A DNA stretch of 14,020 nt from a bacterium (GTDB taxonomy: Bacteria; Bdellovibrionota_C; UBA2361; OMII01): assembly GCA_017853915.1 (NCBI GenBank), contig JAFMIS010000022.1, positions 1-14,020 of the forward strand, written 5' to 3'. Every line of letters starts with the position of its first letter. The stretch's first letter is position 1. Positions 13,717 through 14,020 of this stretch are shown here, piece after piece. A program made the translations under genes and the position numbers. Under the pieces are notes generated by a model. It did not search any database. It was not told where the DNA came from and worked only from the letters and a program-made list of their open reading frames with translations.

Positions 13717-14020
13717 CTTGGAAGGCGCCCAACCCGGGCTCCGAAATGTCGCGAATTACTATCAACATTTCAGGTTCACGTTACATCCGGCGGCCGGACC
13801 GGCCGTCCTCCAAAGGGGTCGTCGTTTCTTGAGTCGCCTTGATTCAAGACCGCCAATAATTGGAGGGCGCCCGGGTCGGGCGCCGAAATGTCGCGAATTA
13901 CTATCAACACGTCAGGTTCACGTTACATCCGGCGGCCGGAACGGCCGCCCTCCAAGGGATCGTCGTTTCTTGAGTCGCCTTGATTCAAGACCGCCAATAA
14001 TTGGAGGGCGCCCGGGTCGG
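13717..14020. repeat. Tandem repeat, 141-142 bp units, running off the window
   Basis: Two units (about 13717-13857 and 13858-13998) and the start of a third are seen; for example GAAATGTCGCGAATTACTAT occurs at 13743 and again at 13885. The spacing is 142 before and 141 after a one-base gap in the CCAAAGGGG/CCAAGGGA stretch. Each unit holds inverted repeats: GGCGCCCG/CGGGCGCC (13866-13873, 13877-13884), GGCGGCCG/CGGCCGCC (13931-13938, 13942-13949), TCTTGAGTC/GATTCAAGA (13827-13835, 13841-13849) and an enclosing CCCTCCAA/TTGGAGGG (13948-13955, 14001-14008). There is no open reading frame of note and no spacers as in CRISPR. The stretch 13664-13716 before it shows only the small palindrome ACGATAATATCGT (13686-13698). 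Confidence 0.85.

Noticed and set aside
13717..14020. CRISPR array or integron attC sites
   Set aside because: The units are 141-142 bp, contiguous and without variable spacers or cassette genes, and no recognisable attC core sites are seen.

Overview
The window looks like the chromosome of a flagellated, Gram-negative, proteobacteria-related organism of moderate GC content. It combines a flagellin chaperone (FliS), a GT9 heptosyltransferase-family glycosyltransferase, and two small proteins typical of proteobacteria (YggX-type and YaeQ-type). A deltaproteobacterial or Bdellovibrio-like lineage would fit this mix, but that is inference; the sequence contains no rRNA or other taxonomic marker.

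Left part (1-4500). About 460 bases without a convincing gene carry two near-identical copies of a hairpin element and a plausible promoter. They are followed by pheS and pheT, translationally coupled by a 4-base overlap, which encode phenylalanyl-tRNA synthetase. The PheT chain is short because the N-terminal tRNA-binding OB domain of the usual bacterial form is missing. A convergent yaeQ-family gene ends 6 bases from pheT and may be read from a leaderless mRNA. A strong intrinsic terminator on the minus strand follows, serving the ECF sigma gene beyond it.

Middle part (4500-7450). On the minus strand lie an ECF sigma factor with no adjacent anti-sigma gene and a rhomboid intramembrane serine protease upstream of it. 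Diverging from these on the plus strand is a tight pair, yggX (iron/oxidative-damage protein) overlapping proC (proline biosynthesis).

Right part (7450-14020). This appears to be a flagellar glycosylation segment. It holds fliS, a 372-base gap rich in potential RNA structure, a 927-residue methyltransferase plus CgeB-like glycosyltransferase fusion, an overlapping GT9 glycosyltransferase with a helical tail, and a 202-residue protein I do not recognise. The spacing suggests the last three form one operon that modifies flagellin or another surface glycan. The window ends inside a 141-142-bp tandem repeat whose units each contain several conserved inverted repeats.

The best candidates for something undescribed are four: the attenuator-like leader before the fusion gene, the structured tandem repeat, the dispersed hairpin repeat family seen at the left end and again near 4522, and the unrecognised 202-residue protein.
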